Below, piece after piece: positions 1-8,518 of a DNA stretch of 37,960 nt. The position numbers and the translations under genes are program-made. This DNA is from Puniceicoccales bacterium (GTDB lineage: Bacteria > Verrucomicrobiota > Verrucomicrobiia > Opitutales > UBA953). The notes beneath the pieces were generated by a model. It saw only the letters and a program-made list of their open reading frames with translations. It was not told the origin of the DNA and did no database searches. Every line of letters begins with the position of its first letter. Position 1 is the stretch's first letter. The stretch covers positions 1 through 37,960 of the forward strand of contig JAITIB010000006.1 in assembly GCA_031279675.1 (NCBI GenBank), read 5' to 3'.

Positions 1-327
1 ACCCTCCTCCGCCTCCACCCCCGCCTCGCCCCCTACAAAGCCGCCATCTTCCCCCTCGTCAAAAACAAGCCCGAACTCCTCGCCCGCGCCGAGGAGCTTT
101 ACAAAAAACTCAAACGCCGTTGGAACGTCTTCTTCGACGCCACCGGCGCCATCGGACGCCGCTACCGCCGCCAGGACGAAATCGGCACCCCCTACGGCAT
201 CACCATCGACTTCGACACCCTCGAAAAAGACGACACACTCACCCTCCGCCACCGCGACACCCTCCAACAAGAACGCCTCAGCGAAACCGCCCTCATCCAC
301 TACCTCGAAACCCACCTCGACCCCTAA
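1..327 (+). CDS. glyS: Glycyl-tRNA synthetase, C-terminal fragment (5' part outside window)
   Basis: The first 108 codons are open from the window edge to a TAA stop. The protein ends with the anticodon-binding domain typical of the single-chain (alpha2, archaeal/eukaryal-like) class II glycyl-tRNA synthetase. The diagnostic stretch reads DATGAIGRRYRRQDEIGTP and is followed by YGITIDFDTL, the conserved 'YD..GAIGKRYRRQDEIGTP' block of this family. The enzyme charges tRNA-Gly with glycine in the cytoplasm; its catalytic core is not in the window. Nearly every codon ends in C, as in the next gene, which begins 24 bases downstream on the same strand, so the two may be co-transcribed. The family assignment is secure; the gene symbol follows the usual naming of the single-chain form (also called glyQS). 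Confidence 0.93.
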   Translation, partial: TLLRLHPRLAPYKAAIFPLVKNKPELLARAEELYKKLKRRWNVFFDATGAIGRRYRRQDEIGTPYGITIDFDTLEKDDTLTLRHRDTLQQERLSETALIHYLETHLDP

Positions 328-351
328 GCCACGCCCCCCCGCCGCCACACG

Positions 352-1482
352 ATGCAACCCAACGACAACAAAACCCACTGGCACCACGGTCAGGGCCACT
401 GGGCCCACATCCCCCCCGCCCAATGGAACAACTGGACCTGGCAATACCGCCACCGCATCACCACCCCCGCCCAAGCCCAAACCCACCTCACCCTCACCCC
501 CGAAGAACACGCCGGCTGCCAGCAAGCCCCCACCCGCCTCGCCCTCGCCATCACCCCCCACTACTTCAACCTCATCGACCCCAACGACCCCCACTGCCCC
601 ATCCGCCGCCAAATCATCCCCCGCATCGAAGAAACCCACACCACCCCCGACGAACACACCGACCCCATCGGCGAAGAAACCACCACACCCATCCCCGGCC
701 TCGTCCACCGCTACCCCGACCGCGTCCTCCTCCTCCTCACCAGCAACTGCGCCGCCTACTGCCGCTACTGCACCCGCAGCCGCCTCGTCTCCAACGCCCA
801 AGCCTACAACTTCCAACCCCAACACCAAGCCGCCCTCCACTACATCCGCACCCACTCCCAAATCCGCGACGTCCTCCTCAGCGGCGGCGACCCCCTCCTC
901 CTCACCGAACACACCCTCGACACCCTCCTCACCCAACTGCGCGCCATCCCCCACATCGAAATCATCCGCATCGGCACCCGCATCCCCGTCTTCATGCCCC
1001 AGCGCATCACCCCCGCCCTCTGCGCCACCCTCCGCAAACACGGCCCCATCTGGATGAACATCCACGTCAACCACCCCCGCGAATGCACCCTTGAGCTCGA
1101 CCACGCCCTCAAACAACTCACCCAAGCCGACGTCCACCTCGGCAACCAATCCGTCCTCCTGCGCGGCGTCAACGACGACCTCCCCACCCTCCGCTCCCTC
1201 CTCCACCGCCTCCTCATGATGCGCGTGCGCCCCTACTATCTCTACGCCTGCGACAAAGTAAAAGGCACCGCCCACCTCCGCGTCCCCATCGAAAAAGGCA
1301 TCGAACTCATCCACCAACTCCGCGGACACACCACCGGCCAAGCCATCCCCCAATACGTCATCGACGCCCCCGGCGGCGGCGGCAAAATCCCCATCAACCC
1401 CGACTACATCGACCACTGGACCCTCACCGGCCCCATCCTGCGCAACTACCAAGGCAAAACCTACCCCTACACCAACACCTGA
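352..1482 (+). CDS. kamA: Lysine 2,3-aminomutase family radical SAM enzyme (KamA type)
   Basis: 376 residues. The radical-SAM iron-sulfur motif CxxxCxxC is at Cys133, Cys137 and Cys140 (NCAAYCRYC), followed by the SAM-binding LLSGGDPLLL at about 175-184. The C-terminal DAPGGGGK block carries the expected PLP-lysine (Lys345), and Asp301 (YACD) and Asp338 match the two aspartates that hold the substrate amino group in clostridial KamA. The reaction would be the PLP- and SAM-dependent 1,2-amino shift of L-lysine to beta-lysine. The related EpmB, which makes beta-lysine for elongation factor P, is a shorter alternative; the complete PGGGGK region and the length (about 380-420 in KamA) favour KamA, but the physiological role (osmolyte, lysine degradation or EF-P modification) cannot be read here. 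No beta-lysine acetyltransferase or epmA follows. Codon use is extremely C-ended. Confidence 0.88.
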   Translation: MQPNDNKTHWHHGQGHWAHIPPAQWNNWTWQYRHRITTPAQAQTHLTLTPEEHAGCQQAPTRLALAITPHYFNLIDPNDPHCPIRRQIIPRIEETHTTPDEHTDPIGEETTTPIPGLVHRYPDRVLLLLTSNCAAYCRYCTRSRLVSNAQAYNFQPQHQAALHYIRTHSQIRDVLLSGGDPLLLTEHTLDTLLTQLRAIPHIEIIRIGTRIPVFMPQRITPALCATLRKHGPIWMNIHVNHPRECTLELDHALKQLTQADVHLGNQSVLLRGVNDDLPTLRSLLHRLLMMRVRPYYLYACDKVKGTAHLRVPIEKGIELIHQLRGHTTGQAIPQYVIDAPGGGGKIPINPDYIDHWTLTGPILRNYQGKTYPYTNT

Positions 1483-1511
1483 AACGCACCCCCACCCGCC
1501 GACACCATCTC

Positions 1512-1543
1512 GAAAATCCATTGGTTCGGAAGTCCGGATTTTC
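1512..1543. repeat. Inverted repeat downstream of kamA
   Basis: GAAAATCC at 1512-1519 is the exact reverse complement of GGATTTTC at 1536-1543, leaving a 16-nt loop. It sits 30 bases after the kamA stop at the boundary where the composition changes from extremely C-rich to ordinary. It could end transcription of glyS-kamA, but there is no T tract after it on the plus strand, so a dispersed intergenic repeat is as likely. Confidence 0.4.
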
Positions 1544-1598
1544 ATAACCGGCGACGTGCACGACTGGGCAAAAACAGCACGAAAACCGACTGTCACCG

Positions 1599-2480
1599 TT
1601 GCCCGGGAAGGCCGGAGGCCGCAAACGCGAAGAACCGGCATCCGGTGCCGCCGACCCGGACGCAAGCGCGTTGCAAAACGCCGCCAAGCCCGGCGCAAGG
1701 GGTGCGGATGCGCCGGATCCGGAGCTTGAGTCCGAGCTCACGGGCATCTTCGACGGCCTCGCCATCGCCATGGAAAAGCAGATGCTCAAGGCACTGCCGC
1801 CCCCACCCAAGGACACGAAGATCAAGAATGCCGACTTCACCGTGGACTCCAAAAAAAATCATCACGCCAAGGAGGGCGAGAACGGTGGCGAGTTCATCAC
1901 GAAGGACGGTGATGGTGCGACAGCGAAGAAGCCCGAGGAAAAATCTGCCGAGATTGCGCCCCCCAAGCGCATCACTGTCGCCGAGGCCGACGCCCGTTTA
2001 ACAAGGGGAGAAAAGGTAACGGCAGTGGACGGGAAAGAGGTGAACTTTGGCCAACGCCTCAAAGGCAAGCTGGAGGACCCCAAGCATCCCGAATACGGGC
2101 AACAGAGGAGGAAAGAACTTCTCGAATACGCGCAAGATTCCGTCCGGAGCGGACAACACATCAAGGAGACGACCAACGGCGATACGCGTGGCGTCTATTA
2201 CAAGGAGCATGAGATCGTCAGCATCAAGGACGGCGTCCAAAAAAAGAAAGGGATAGCCTGCATCGTCAGTGAGCGAGATGGCGAGGCATTCGACATCCGC
2301 TACATGAACAAGGGCCAAGCGCTCAGGAAAGGGCTCATCAACAGGACGCGCCCTGCCAAAAAAAATAGGCTCCCTTTTACGGGAGCTGTGGCGTGCGCAA
2401 TGGACTGGCAGCCGTCCCGCGCCCTGCTGGATGCGATTGTCGCTGCCGACGGCAACCAGCTTCGTGGCGCAAAGAATTAA
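1599..2480 (+). CDS. Hypothetical protein, possible 3' remnant of a phage structural or polyvalent protein
   Basis: 293 residues from a TTG codon; the frame is open from a TAA at 1545 with no ATG or GTG at its beginning, so this is probably the tail of a longer, lost gene. The N-terminal part is acidic and low in complexity with a short predicted helix (about 45-65), followed by a HHAKEGENGGEFITKDG stretch at about 88-104. That Gly-rich 'HAKEGENGGEF' segment resembles the linkers seen near the ends of phage portal or minor-head proteins; this is my impression, not a profile match. The C-terminal 90 residues (VYYKEHEIVSIKDG onward) look like a compact alpha/beta domain that I do not recognise. 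The next gene, a DUF4406 protein, is also of a type often found in prophages, which supports the idea. A 167-aa reading frame on the opposite strand is taken as a shadow. Confidence 0.5.
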   Translation: MPGKAGGRKREEPASGAADPDASALQNAAKPGARGADAPDPELESELTGIFDGLAIAMEKQMLKALPPPPKDTKIKNADFTVDSKKNHHAKEGENGGEFITKDGDGATAKKPEEKSAEIAPPKRITVAEADARLTRGEKVTAVDGKEVNFGQRLKGKLEDPKHPEYGQQRRKELLEYAQDSVRSGQHIKETTNGDTRGVYYKEHEIVSIKDGVQKKKGIACIVSERDGEAFDIRYMNKGQALRKGLINRTRPAKKNRLPFTGAVACAMDWQPSRALLDAIVAADGNQLRGAKN

Positions 2481-2514
2481 CCCTCCACCCCGGCGCATCA
2501 AGCATTTTTCACCG

Positions 2515-2802
2515 ATGAAAAAACGAACCCAAAAACCAACGCCGCTGCGCCTCTACATTTCCGGGCCGATGGCGGGCAAAGAAAACAACAACCGCGAGAG
2601 CTTCGCCACCGTGGCTGGGCGGCTCCGTGCGGCCGGACACCGGGTGTTCAACCCGGCGGGCTCCTTGCTGTTCGAGAGCCCATCCTGGAATGGGTGGGAT
2701 CGGGATGAGGAGTGGCACCGCCGCAACCTTGCGGAAGAAGGCGTGAGAACGGGTGCGGGGATGTGTCGCGGCGTCAGGCGTTTCTCTTGTTTTTCGCTTT
2801 AA
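2515..2802 (+). CDS. DUF4406 (nucleoside 2-deoxyribosyltransferase-like) protein, probably truncated
   Basis: 95 residues from ATG 2515. After a basic start the protein reads LYISGPMAGKENNN and then AAGHRVFNPA, the signature of DUF4406, a small Rossmann-like family related to nucleoside 2-deoxyribosyltransferases and common in phage genomes. Family members normally continue into a second half of the form 'MRRDIALLLRCDAVALLPGWE..S.GA'. Here that half is missing: after EEWHRRNLAEE the sequence turns into an unrelated Arg/Gly/Cys-rich tail and stops. The final 29 bases overlap the end of the zinc-ribbon gene on the other strand. The likely history is a prophage gene cut by a deletion, with the stop supplied by foreign downstream sequence. 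The first half is identified with good confidence; activity is unlikely. Confidence 0.6.
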   Translation: MKKRTQKPTPLRLYISGPMAGKENNNRESFATVAGRLRAAGHRVFNPAGSLLFESPSWNGWDRDEEWHRRNLAEEGVRTGAGMCRGVRRFSCFSL

Positions 2803-3022
2803 TGCCTTCAAGATGGATGCGGCGCGCTTCGATTTTCCGCATCTTGTTCTTTTTTCTGCACGTTGAACATTCCACTGCGAGAGATTCAATCGGGCCTTGG
2901 GCCTCTTCATACCACCACTGTTGCCGCTTCGCTGTCCAAATCTCTACCTTTCCGCAGTTTCGGCACGTAAATTCTCGATCGAAATAATAGTCCGGTATTT
3001 CTGGAATCGCCGACCGCGACAC
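2774..3022 (-). CDS. Small zinc-ribbon protein
   Basis: 82 residues from a GTG codon. Two cysteine pairs, CRNC near residue 20 and CSTC near residue 54, flank a WTAKRQQWWYEEAQG segment. This is the layout of the 'probable zinc-ribbon domain' proteins (zf-trcl type: DxEFTCxxCGK...QxxYxEKG...CxxCR), a widespread family of unknown function. The frame stays open upstream to a TGA at 3104-3106 and encodes a plausible helix (ARELAERLANGTAIPVNPL), but it has no ATG, GTG or TTG there. Either GTG 3022 is used or the original 5' end was lost. The 3' end overlaps the truncated DUF4406 gene tail-to-tail. The protein lies in an accessory patch and may be phage-derived. Confidence 0.6.
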   Translation of the reverse strand: MSRSAIPEIPDYYFDREFTCRNCGKVEIWTAKRQQWWYEEAQGPIESLAVECSTCRKKNKMRKIEARRIHLEGIKAKNKRNA

Positions 3023-3243
3023 TACTTTCAGCGGATTTACGGGAATCGCGGTTCCGTTCGCGAGTCGTTCCGCGAGTTCGCGTGCCTCTTGCGGATTCCT
3101 CTGTCAAAATTTATGCCGCGATGGCTATTGCGACGCCGTAGCCATTGCAATCGGGAAACGGGAGGCACGGCGGGAAAATGTGCGCGGCGGCGAGCATTTT
3201 AGCATTCCGTTCGGTGGCATTTTTCTTAACGAGGGGTTCCAGC

Positions 3244-4236
3244 ATGAATGTTCTCGTAGTAGGCGGAGCCGGATACATCGGCAGCCATTGCACAAGGCAG
3301 ATTATTGCCGCCGGGCACCACCCTGTGGTGCTCGACAACCTCAGCTCCGGGCATCGCGAGGCGGTGGCAATCGGAACGCCCTTTTACCATGGCGACTTGG
3401 GGGATCAGGCGTTGGTGCGACAGGTGTTGCGCAGGGAAAAAATTGACATCGTGATGCACTTTGCCGCGTTCATCGAAGTGGCCGAGTCGGTCGCAATGCC
3501 CATCCGGTATTACAAGAACAATGTGGTCAAGACACTGGCGTTGCTCGAAACGATGATGGAGGAGGATGTGCGCAAGTTCATCTTTTCGTCAACGGCGGCG
3601 GTTTACGGAATGCCGGAAACGATGCCGATCACCGAGGGTGTGAAAAAGGCGCCGATCAATCCTTACGGGCAGACAAAGCTTGATTGCGAAAACATTCTGT
3701 CCGCGCTTGCGGTGGCGCACGGGCTGGGCTTTGCGGTGTTTCGCTACTTCAATGCCTGCGGGGCGGCCACCGATGGCGCGATCGGAGAGGATCATGCGCC
3801 GGAAACGCATCTTATCCCGAACGTAATCCGCTCGGCCCTCGGCCTTGCGCCCGTCATCAAGGTGTTCGGCACGGACTATCCCACGCCCGACGGCACCTGT
3901 TTGCGCGACTACATCCATGTCGATGATTTGTCCCGCGCGCACATTGCGGCGTTTGACAGGATTGGGACGCCGGGAACGCAATTGCATTTCAACCTCGGGA
4001 CAGGACATCCCCACAGCGTGATGGAAATCATCGGCGCGGTGGAAAAACTTTCCTCGAAAAAAGTGCCGGTGGAATTTGCCCCCCGGCGCGCGGGCGATCC
4101 GCCGGAATTGTGCGCCGACGCCACTTGCGCGCGCACAGCGCTTGGGTGGAAACCGCTCTTCACAAGCATTGAGTCCATCATCGAAACCGCATGGCGCTGG
4201 CACAGCGCGCATCCGTCGGGATACGCGACGCGGTGA
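3244..4236 (+). CDS. galE: UDP-glucose 4-epimerase
   Basis: 330 residues. The N-terminal NAD-binding Rossmann motif is VGGAGYIGSH (Gly7, Gly10, Gly13), and the short-chain dehydrogenase catalytic set is present: SSTAAVYG at 115-122 and Tyr141-Gly-Gln-Thr-Lys145 (YxxxK). FRYFNACGA and the LRDYIHVDDL block are typical of GalE. It interconverts UDP-glucose and UDP-galactose in the cytoplasm, supplying precursors for lipopolysaccharide and other glycans. The start at ATG 3244 is preceded by GAGGGG at a proper distance and places the Rossmann strand right at the N-terminus; a longer in-frame version from 3145 has no such support. It is followed after 33 bases by the HIT-family gene on the same strand. 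Confidence 0.95.
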   Translation: MNVLVVGGAGYIGSHCTRQIIAAGHHPVVLDNLSSGHREAVAIGTPFYHGDLGDQALVRQVLRREKIDIVMHFAAFIEVAESVAMPIRYYKNNVVKTLALLETMMEEDVRKFIFSSTAAVYGMPETMPITEGVKKAPINPYGQTKLDCENILSALAVAHGLGFAVFRYFNACGAATDGAIGEDHAPETHLIPNVIRSALGLAPVIKVFGTDYPTPDGTCLRDYIHVDDLSRAHIAAFDRIGTPGTQLHFNLGTGHPHSVMEIIGAVEKLSSKKVPVEFAPRRAGDPPELCADATCARTALGWKPLFTSIESIIETAWRWHSAHPSGYATR

Positions 4237-4269
4237 TTTTCTTCACGTGAAAAGCAAAACCGCGTCCCG

Positions 4270-4755
4270 ATGAACCATCTGCACCCTTACTGGCGAATGT
4301 CCTATGTCGAGGCGCCCAAACCGCCGGGCGGCAATGCGGTGTTTGAGGAAATCCCCAGGGTGGCGGACGACAGGAGCGCGCACCTGCTCCATCGCGGCCA
4401 GACGGGCTATCTTGTGCTAAACCGTTTCCCCTACAATGCGGGGCACTTGCTCGCAGTGCCGTATCGTCCGGTGGCAACGCTGGGCGGGCTGGACAGCGCG
4501 GAGCGGGCGGAATTGATGGATCTCATCGTGCTGGCGCAGGATGTGCTCACCGCGGCGTTGAGTCCGGACGGATTTAATGTGGGGTTTAACTTCGGGGCGG
4601 CGGCAGGCGCTGGCATCCCACGGCATTTGCACGCGCACGTCGTGCCGAGATGGAGCGGGGACAACAATTTCATGCCCGTGGTTGGCGAAACACGCGTGCT
4701 GGTGGCGTCGCTCGACGCGATGTGGGAACGGTTGAAGGCGTTCTGTCCGGGATGA
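4270..4755 (+). CDS. HIT-family hydrolase or phosphorylase (Ap4A-type)
   Basis: 161 residues. The histidine triad HLHAHVVP lies at 119-126 (His119, His121, His123), preceded by the family strand-turn NRFPYNAGHLLAVPYR at 51-66 and GFNVGFNFGAAAGAGIP. The length and the early WRMSYVE segment fit the bacterial branch of the HIT superfamily related to Ap4A phosphorylases, which split dinucleoside polyphosphates or nucleoside phosphoramidates. The true substrate cannot be predicted. It follows galE by 33 bases and is convergent with the pseudopilin gene, whose stop is only 19 bases away. Confidence 0.9.
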   Translation: MNHLHPYWRMSYVEAPKPPGGNAVFEEIPRVADDRSAHLLHRGQTGYLVLNRFPYNAGHLLAVPYRPVATLGGLDSAERAELMDLIVLAQDVLTAALSPDGFNVGFNFGAAAGAGIPRHLHAHVVPRWSGDNNFMPVVGETRVLVASLDAMWERLKAFCPG

Positions 4756-4774
4756 AGTCGCTGGAGGCAACGGA

Positions 4775-7700
4775 CTACAGCTCCCCGGGCGAGAGCCAGC
4801 GCAGGGAAAGGATGCGGAAGCGACGCCCAAAGTATTGGTTGACCGCGTTGAGTTTGCGCCCCTCGGGATCGTTGGACGGGGCGATGTCCGCAGTCTGAGT
4901 GTTGTCCACGTATTCGGGGAGGCGCTGGACGACGGCCTCAAGATAGGCACGGGCAGTGTTGCCCACGGCCTTGTGGGTGGCGTCGCCATAGGCACGAATG
5001 ACAAAAGTGTCGCTACGCGCATTGAGTCTGGCGCCAATCGCCTGTAGAATATCGCCTTGGAGAAGCATTCCGGGAGCACCGGTGGCAATGGGGATGTTGG
5101 CACCGTCCACGACATCGGGACGGCGGAAGCGTCCCGATATCTCGTCGTTGAGCATTGCGCTGGTGATGGTCTGCGCGCTCAGCCCGGTGTTGATACCCGC
5201 GCCATACTTGCGATCCGCGGCGACGAGGGCGGATTGGATGACGCCAAGTTTCCCCACCTCGTCCTGATCGGCAAGCCCGCGGTTGACAAACTCGCCGATG
5301 GAAAGAAAGGGACGGCAAAGTTCCTCGCCCGTGGGCGCCGTGTAGGGGGCGCGGTGCAAAGTGTGCGCGAGGCGGAGGCGGATTTTTTCAACAAGCGCCC
5401 TGGCAAGTTTTTCGATCTGGGCTGTGTTAAGCGCCTTTGCGCTGGTCCACGCATTGTCGTCCGCAAGGTTATCCGTTGCGAAATCGGAGCCGGACACGGG
5501 GAGGGTTCGCGGGAAAGGAGCCCGCCCGCTGGAGGGTCCGCCCAGGGGCGCGGGGCTGCTGGCCAAGGGAATGTCACGAGTGGAACCAAGGATGGCCCGC
5601 CATGCGCGCTCGTCGGTGGCGTTGATGTTGAAAGTTCCGCATTGGACGAGGCTCGCGGCGGACTTTCGGTAACGCGCCGGATCGCCGAGCAGGCTGGCGG
5701 ACTGGACCGCGTCGGCGCCAGGGGCCAGGCGGATGCTCGGGTTGGCAAGCGGGGTCTGCTTTTGCGGACTGAGAAAATCCGCCCACACCTTTTGCTGGTT
5801 GCGAACTTCCGTGGGGACGCTGTTCAGGTTGGAATGGTTGATTTCGGGGGCAATGGTGGAGAAGTAAAAGTGGTCCCAGAGACCGGTGTTGAGCATCCAT
5901 GTCTGATCGTAGAAGGTGTATCCGTCCGTTGGATCAAAGGCCATGCCGGTGCCGACATAGGGGCTTGGGAATGAATGCCCGACACCATAAAGGGCGACGC
6001 TGTCGAGAATGTTGATGTTGGCGGTCTGGAATTGCCCCAGACCCACCATGGGGGCGCGCGGGACGTGGGCGCGGATAGTGCGGGTTCTCCCGGAGGAGGT
6101 CATGCTGTTGCCGCCGTAGGCAAACCCCTTGCCGTCGGTCTCAACAAGGGTGGCGAGATCGCCTCCGGGGATGTCCCCAATGCGGTATTGCCAGCTGTTG
6201 CCGCTCGTGCGGTAACCGAAGTTCCCATACGCGTCTATGCAACGCACGGCGCCGAGCGGGTTTGTCATGGCATAGGTGGGAATGTTGTTGTTGGTGCTGA
6301 CGGCACCTCTCCAATCCGTCATTTTTTCGAACCACTCGATGTAACCGAAAAAGTGCGGGGCCTGGCTTTCGCTTGGCAACGACGCAATGTTCACGCCCGC
6401 CGCTGAACCACTGCACGCCGGATTGTAACTGCGGAAAAAATACTCCTGGTGTTCCGCCGCGTTGTAGTAGTCGCCATCGTGGGTAAGGTTCGCACCAAGG
6501 TTGCCCTCATCCGTGGCCTTGATCAGCTCGCGAACATAGACACCCGCTGTTCCGATCTGGGCGAAGAGCGCATCCTCGGGATCAATTTCAATCTGCGCCC
6601 CGTTAAGCTTCTCAAAATAATAGCCGCTGTGGTAATTGAAGTTGTTTTTCCCCACAATGAAGCGGTCCCATGGCTCGGGTTTGCCCTCTCCGGCGGAAAA
6701 GATGCGGTATTCGCCCGGCTGCAACACCATTTCGGGGACAAAAATGCTGATGTTGTCCTTGTCCCCGCCCCCGTAACTCCCCCAGCCCGGCTGGTCTTTG
6801 AAAATGCTCTGGAGGCTGCGGCTCAGCAGCGTCTCTCCCGTTTTGTTGTTGCGGATCGTCACATGCGCCCCGTCATAACGCAACGAAAGGCGCAACCCAG
6901 CGCGCTCCGTGCCGTTGCGTGTCTGGATGGTCTCCCCGCGCCAGCGCATGGGGACATTGAACGGATTGTGGACCACAACAATGGGATTCAACACAAGGCG
7001 CAGCACCTTTTTCCCCTCCGAACTCGCACCTTCAGCGGTCGATTGCAAACCAAGGGCGAGCATGTAGCGCACGCTGTGCGGTGTCGCCGCGACGGCGGAC
7101 GGGCGCATCACGGCAAGCCCCGAATAACCGCCAATGTCCCGCGTGTTGATGTCGCACCCCTGAACGCGCATGATGTGCGAATAAACAAAGGTCTCGCTCC
7201 CGCCACGCGACTGGATGAGCGATCTGTTCGACCACGCATCGGGATAAAATGGACGCGCAACAAAGATTCCGTCGGGGTGAAAATTCTCAGGTTTGTAGAG
7301 CCTGTAATAGTTGCGCATGAGTGTCCATGACGGGCCGAAAAGATGGCCGCCGTTCACTCCCTTGACGTTGAACATGGGGCGGAAATTCTCGTTGTTGCGC
7401 GAATTTTCGAGGATGCGCAGGGTCTTGTGTTCCCAACGCGGATTGCGCACACCGCCGGTGTCGTCCGGATCAAACGTCACCGTCACCGGCGCCGCTCCCG
7501 TCGTAAAATCAGACCGGGCGAACTCGTCATTATCCATCTCAAAGGCAAGCGAGAGATCATACCGAAGCCCCCCGAGTGTCGTGCTGGTAAAAAGCCCCTC
7601 CGAATAGGCGGTCACCGCATGGGCATAGTTCTGCGCGATGCGCGGGATTGCGCCCTCGCCAGCGCCGCCTGCCAGCCCGCTCAGGGCCTCCATCCCCGAG

Positions 7701-8518
7701 TAATCCGCAGTGCCCAGAACGCGCGCGAGCTCGGGATCCTCCGCACCCACCTTTTCCCACCGGGGAATCAGCCCCGCGCCCGCACCCCCCGGCGCCGCGA
7801 GAAGCCGCGCCAAGCCCCGGGGCTCGCGCGCATCCACGCCTGCCGCACGATCCGGGAGGTTCAACCGCGCCTTCACACCTTCGTCCGCGACCCAATAAGC
7901 GTAATGCCCCAAGCGTGTTTCCGCTGCCTTCAGAGGAACCCTCCGAACCCTGACCAGAGTATCAAACGGAGACCGGTTCAATTGTTCCTCCGGGCTCCCC
8001 GCCTCGCTCGTGAACAAGGTGACAAAATCAGGCGTGTCCGTCCCCGGCACCACTTCCCACGGCGTGCTGTATTGCGATGGGTAGGCCGATTTTCCCGCAA
8101 GCGAATACGTCTGAACCACGCCGCTTACCAACCACGCCGGGGGTGAATCGCGAAATCCCCCGCGCGAATCCCACACGCCCGTCCACCACGGATTGCGCCC
8201 TTCCCAAAGCGTCCGCGCCTCCTCCGGCAACCCACTCGCAACCGGCAAGGTCACGTTCGCCTGCGCCGTCACCCTCTGGTCGGCCCCCGCCGTCTGCTGC
8301 AACTGGCCCAGCGCAACGCGCAGCCCCACCACCGCGTTCAGGCGAGCCCGCTCGCGCTCGACCGATGCCGAGGTAATACGCAACTCGACCGCCAGAAATG
8401 CCGTGAGGCTGATGACAAGCAAAAGCAACATGCTCATCACCACGAGCGACAACACCAGCGAAAACCCGCGGGAACGCTTGCCGACAATTGACTCACTTGG
8501 GATGGATGATTTTTTCAT
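4775..8518 (-). CDS. Verru_Chthon cassette protein A-type giant pseudopilin
   Basis: 1247 residues. The N-terminus has a basic leader (KRSRGFS) followed by a single hydrophobic helix (about 20-44), the class III signal of type IV pilin-like proteins with processing expected at Gly18-Phe19. The +5 glutamate of major pilins is absent, as in PilX/GspK-like minor pseudopilins. Next comes SASVERERARLNAVVGLRVALGQLQ, a conserved Ala/Gln helix of Verru_Chthon cassette protein A, a family found in Verrucomicrobia. The rest is a large exported region rich in Asn, Gly and aromatic residues, with several LARALVEKIRLR-like helices near the end. The protein is presumably anchored in the inner membrane and projects into the periplasm. 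The usual cassette partners B, C and D are not adjacent, so this is a lone A-type gene. Function is unknown; the family call rests on the N-terminal block and the overall size. Confidence 0.82.
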   Translation of the reverse strand: MKKSSIPSESIVGKRSRGFSLVLSLVVMSMLLLLVISLTAFLAVELRITSASVERERARLNAVVGLRVALGQLQQTAGADQRVTAQANVTLPVASGLPEEARTLWEGRNPWWTGVWDSRGGFRDSPPAWLVSGVVQTYSLAGKSAYPSQYSTPWEVVPGTDTPDFVTLFTSEAGSPEEQLNRSPFDTLVRVRRVPLKAAETRLGHYAYWVADEGVKARLNLPDRAAGVDAREPRGLARLLAAPGGAGAGLIPRWEKVGAEDPELARVLGTADYSGMEALSGLAGGAGEGAIPRIAQNYAHAVTAYSEGLFTSTTLGGLRYDLSLAFEMDNDEFARSDFTTGAAPVTVTFDPDDTGGVRNPRWEHKTLRILENSRNNENFRPMFNVKGVNGGHLFGPSWTLMRNYYRLYKPENFHPDGIFVARPFYPDAWSNRSLIQSRGGSETFVYSHIMRVQGCDINTRDIGGYSGLAVMRPSAVAATPHSVRYMLALGLQSTAEGASSEGKKVLRLVLNPIVVVHNPFNVPMRWRGETIQTRNGTERAGLRLSLRYDGAHVTIRNNKTGETLLSRSLQSIFKDQPGWGSYGGGDKDNISIFVPEMVLQPGEYRIFSAGEGKPEPWDRFIVGKNNFNYHSGYYFEKLNGAQIEIDPEDALFAQIGTAGVYVRELIKATDEGNLGANLTHDGDYYNAAEHQEYFFRSYNPACSGSAAGVNIASLPSESQAPHFFGYIEWFEKMTDWRGAVSTNNNIPTYAMTNPLGAVRCIDAYGNFGYRTSGNSWQYRIGDIPGGDLATLVETDGKGFAYGGNSMTSSGRTRTIRAHVPRAPMVGLGQFQTANINILDSVALYGVGHSFPSPYVGTGMAFDPTDGYTFYDQTWMLNTGLWDHFYFSTIAPEINHSNLNSVPTEVRNQQKVWADFLSPQKQTPLANPSIRLAPGADAVQSASLLGDPARYRKSAASLVQCGTFNINATDERAWRAILGSTRDIPLASSPAPLGGPSSGRAPFPRTLPVSGSDFATDNLADDNAWTSAKALNTAQIEKLARALVEKIRLRLAHTLHRAPYTAPTGEELCRPFLSIGEFVNRGLADQDEVGKLGVIQSALVAADRKYGAGINTGLSAQTITSAMLNDEISGRFRRPDVVDGANIPIATGAPGMLLQGDILQAIGARLNARSDTFVIRAYGDATHKAVGNTARAYLEAVVQRLPEYVDNTQTADIAPSNDPEGRKLNAVNQYFGRRFRILSLRWLSPGEL

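Noticed and set aside
120..1094. A 324-codon Pro/His/Arg-rich plus-strand frame over glyS and kamA
   Set aside because: It crosses two real genes in another frame and its composition reflects their C-rich codons.
1998..2501. A 167-codon minus-strand frame over the 293-aa ORF
   Set aside because: Its product lacks plausible domain structure, and the plus-strand frame continues smoothly and neighbours another plus-strand accessory gene; not certain.
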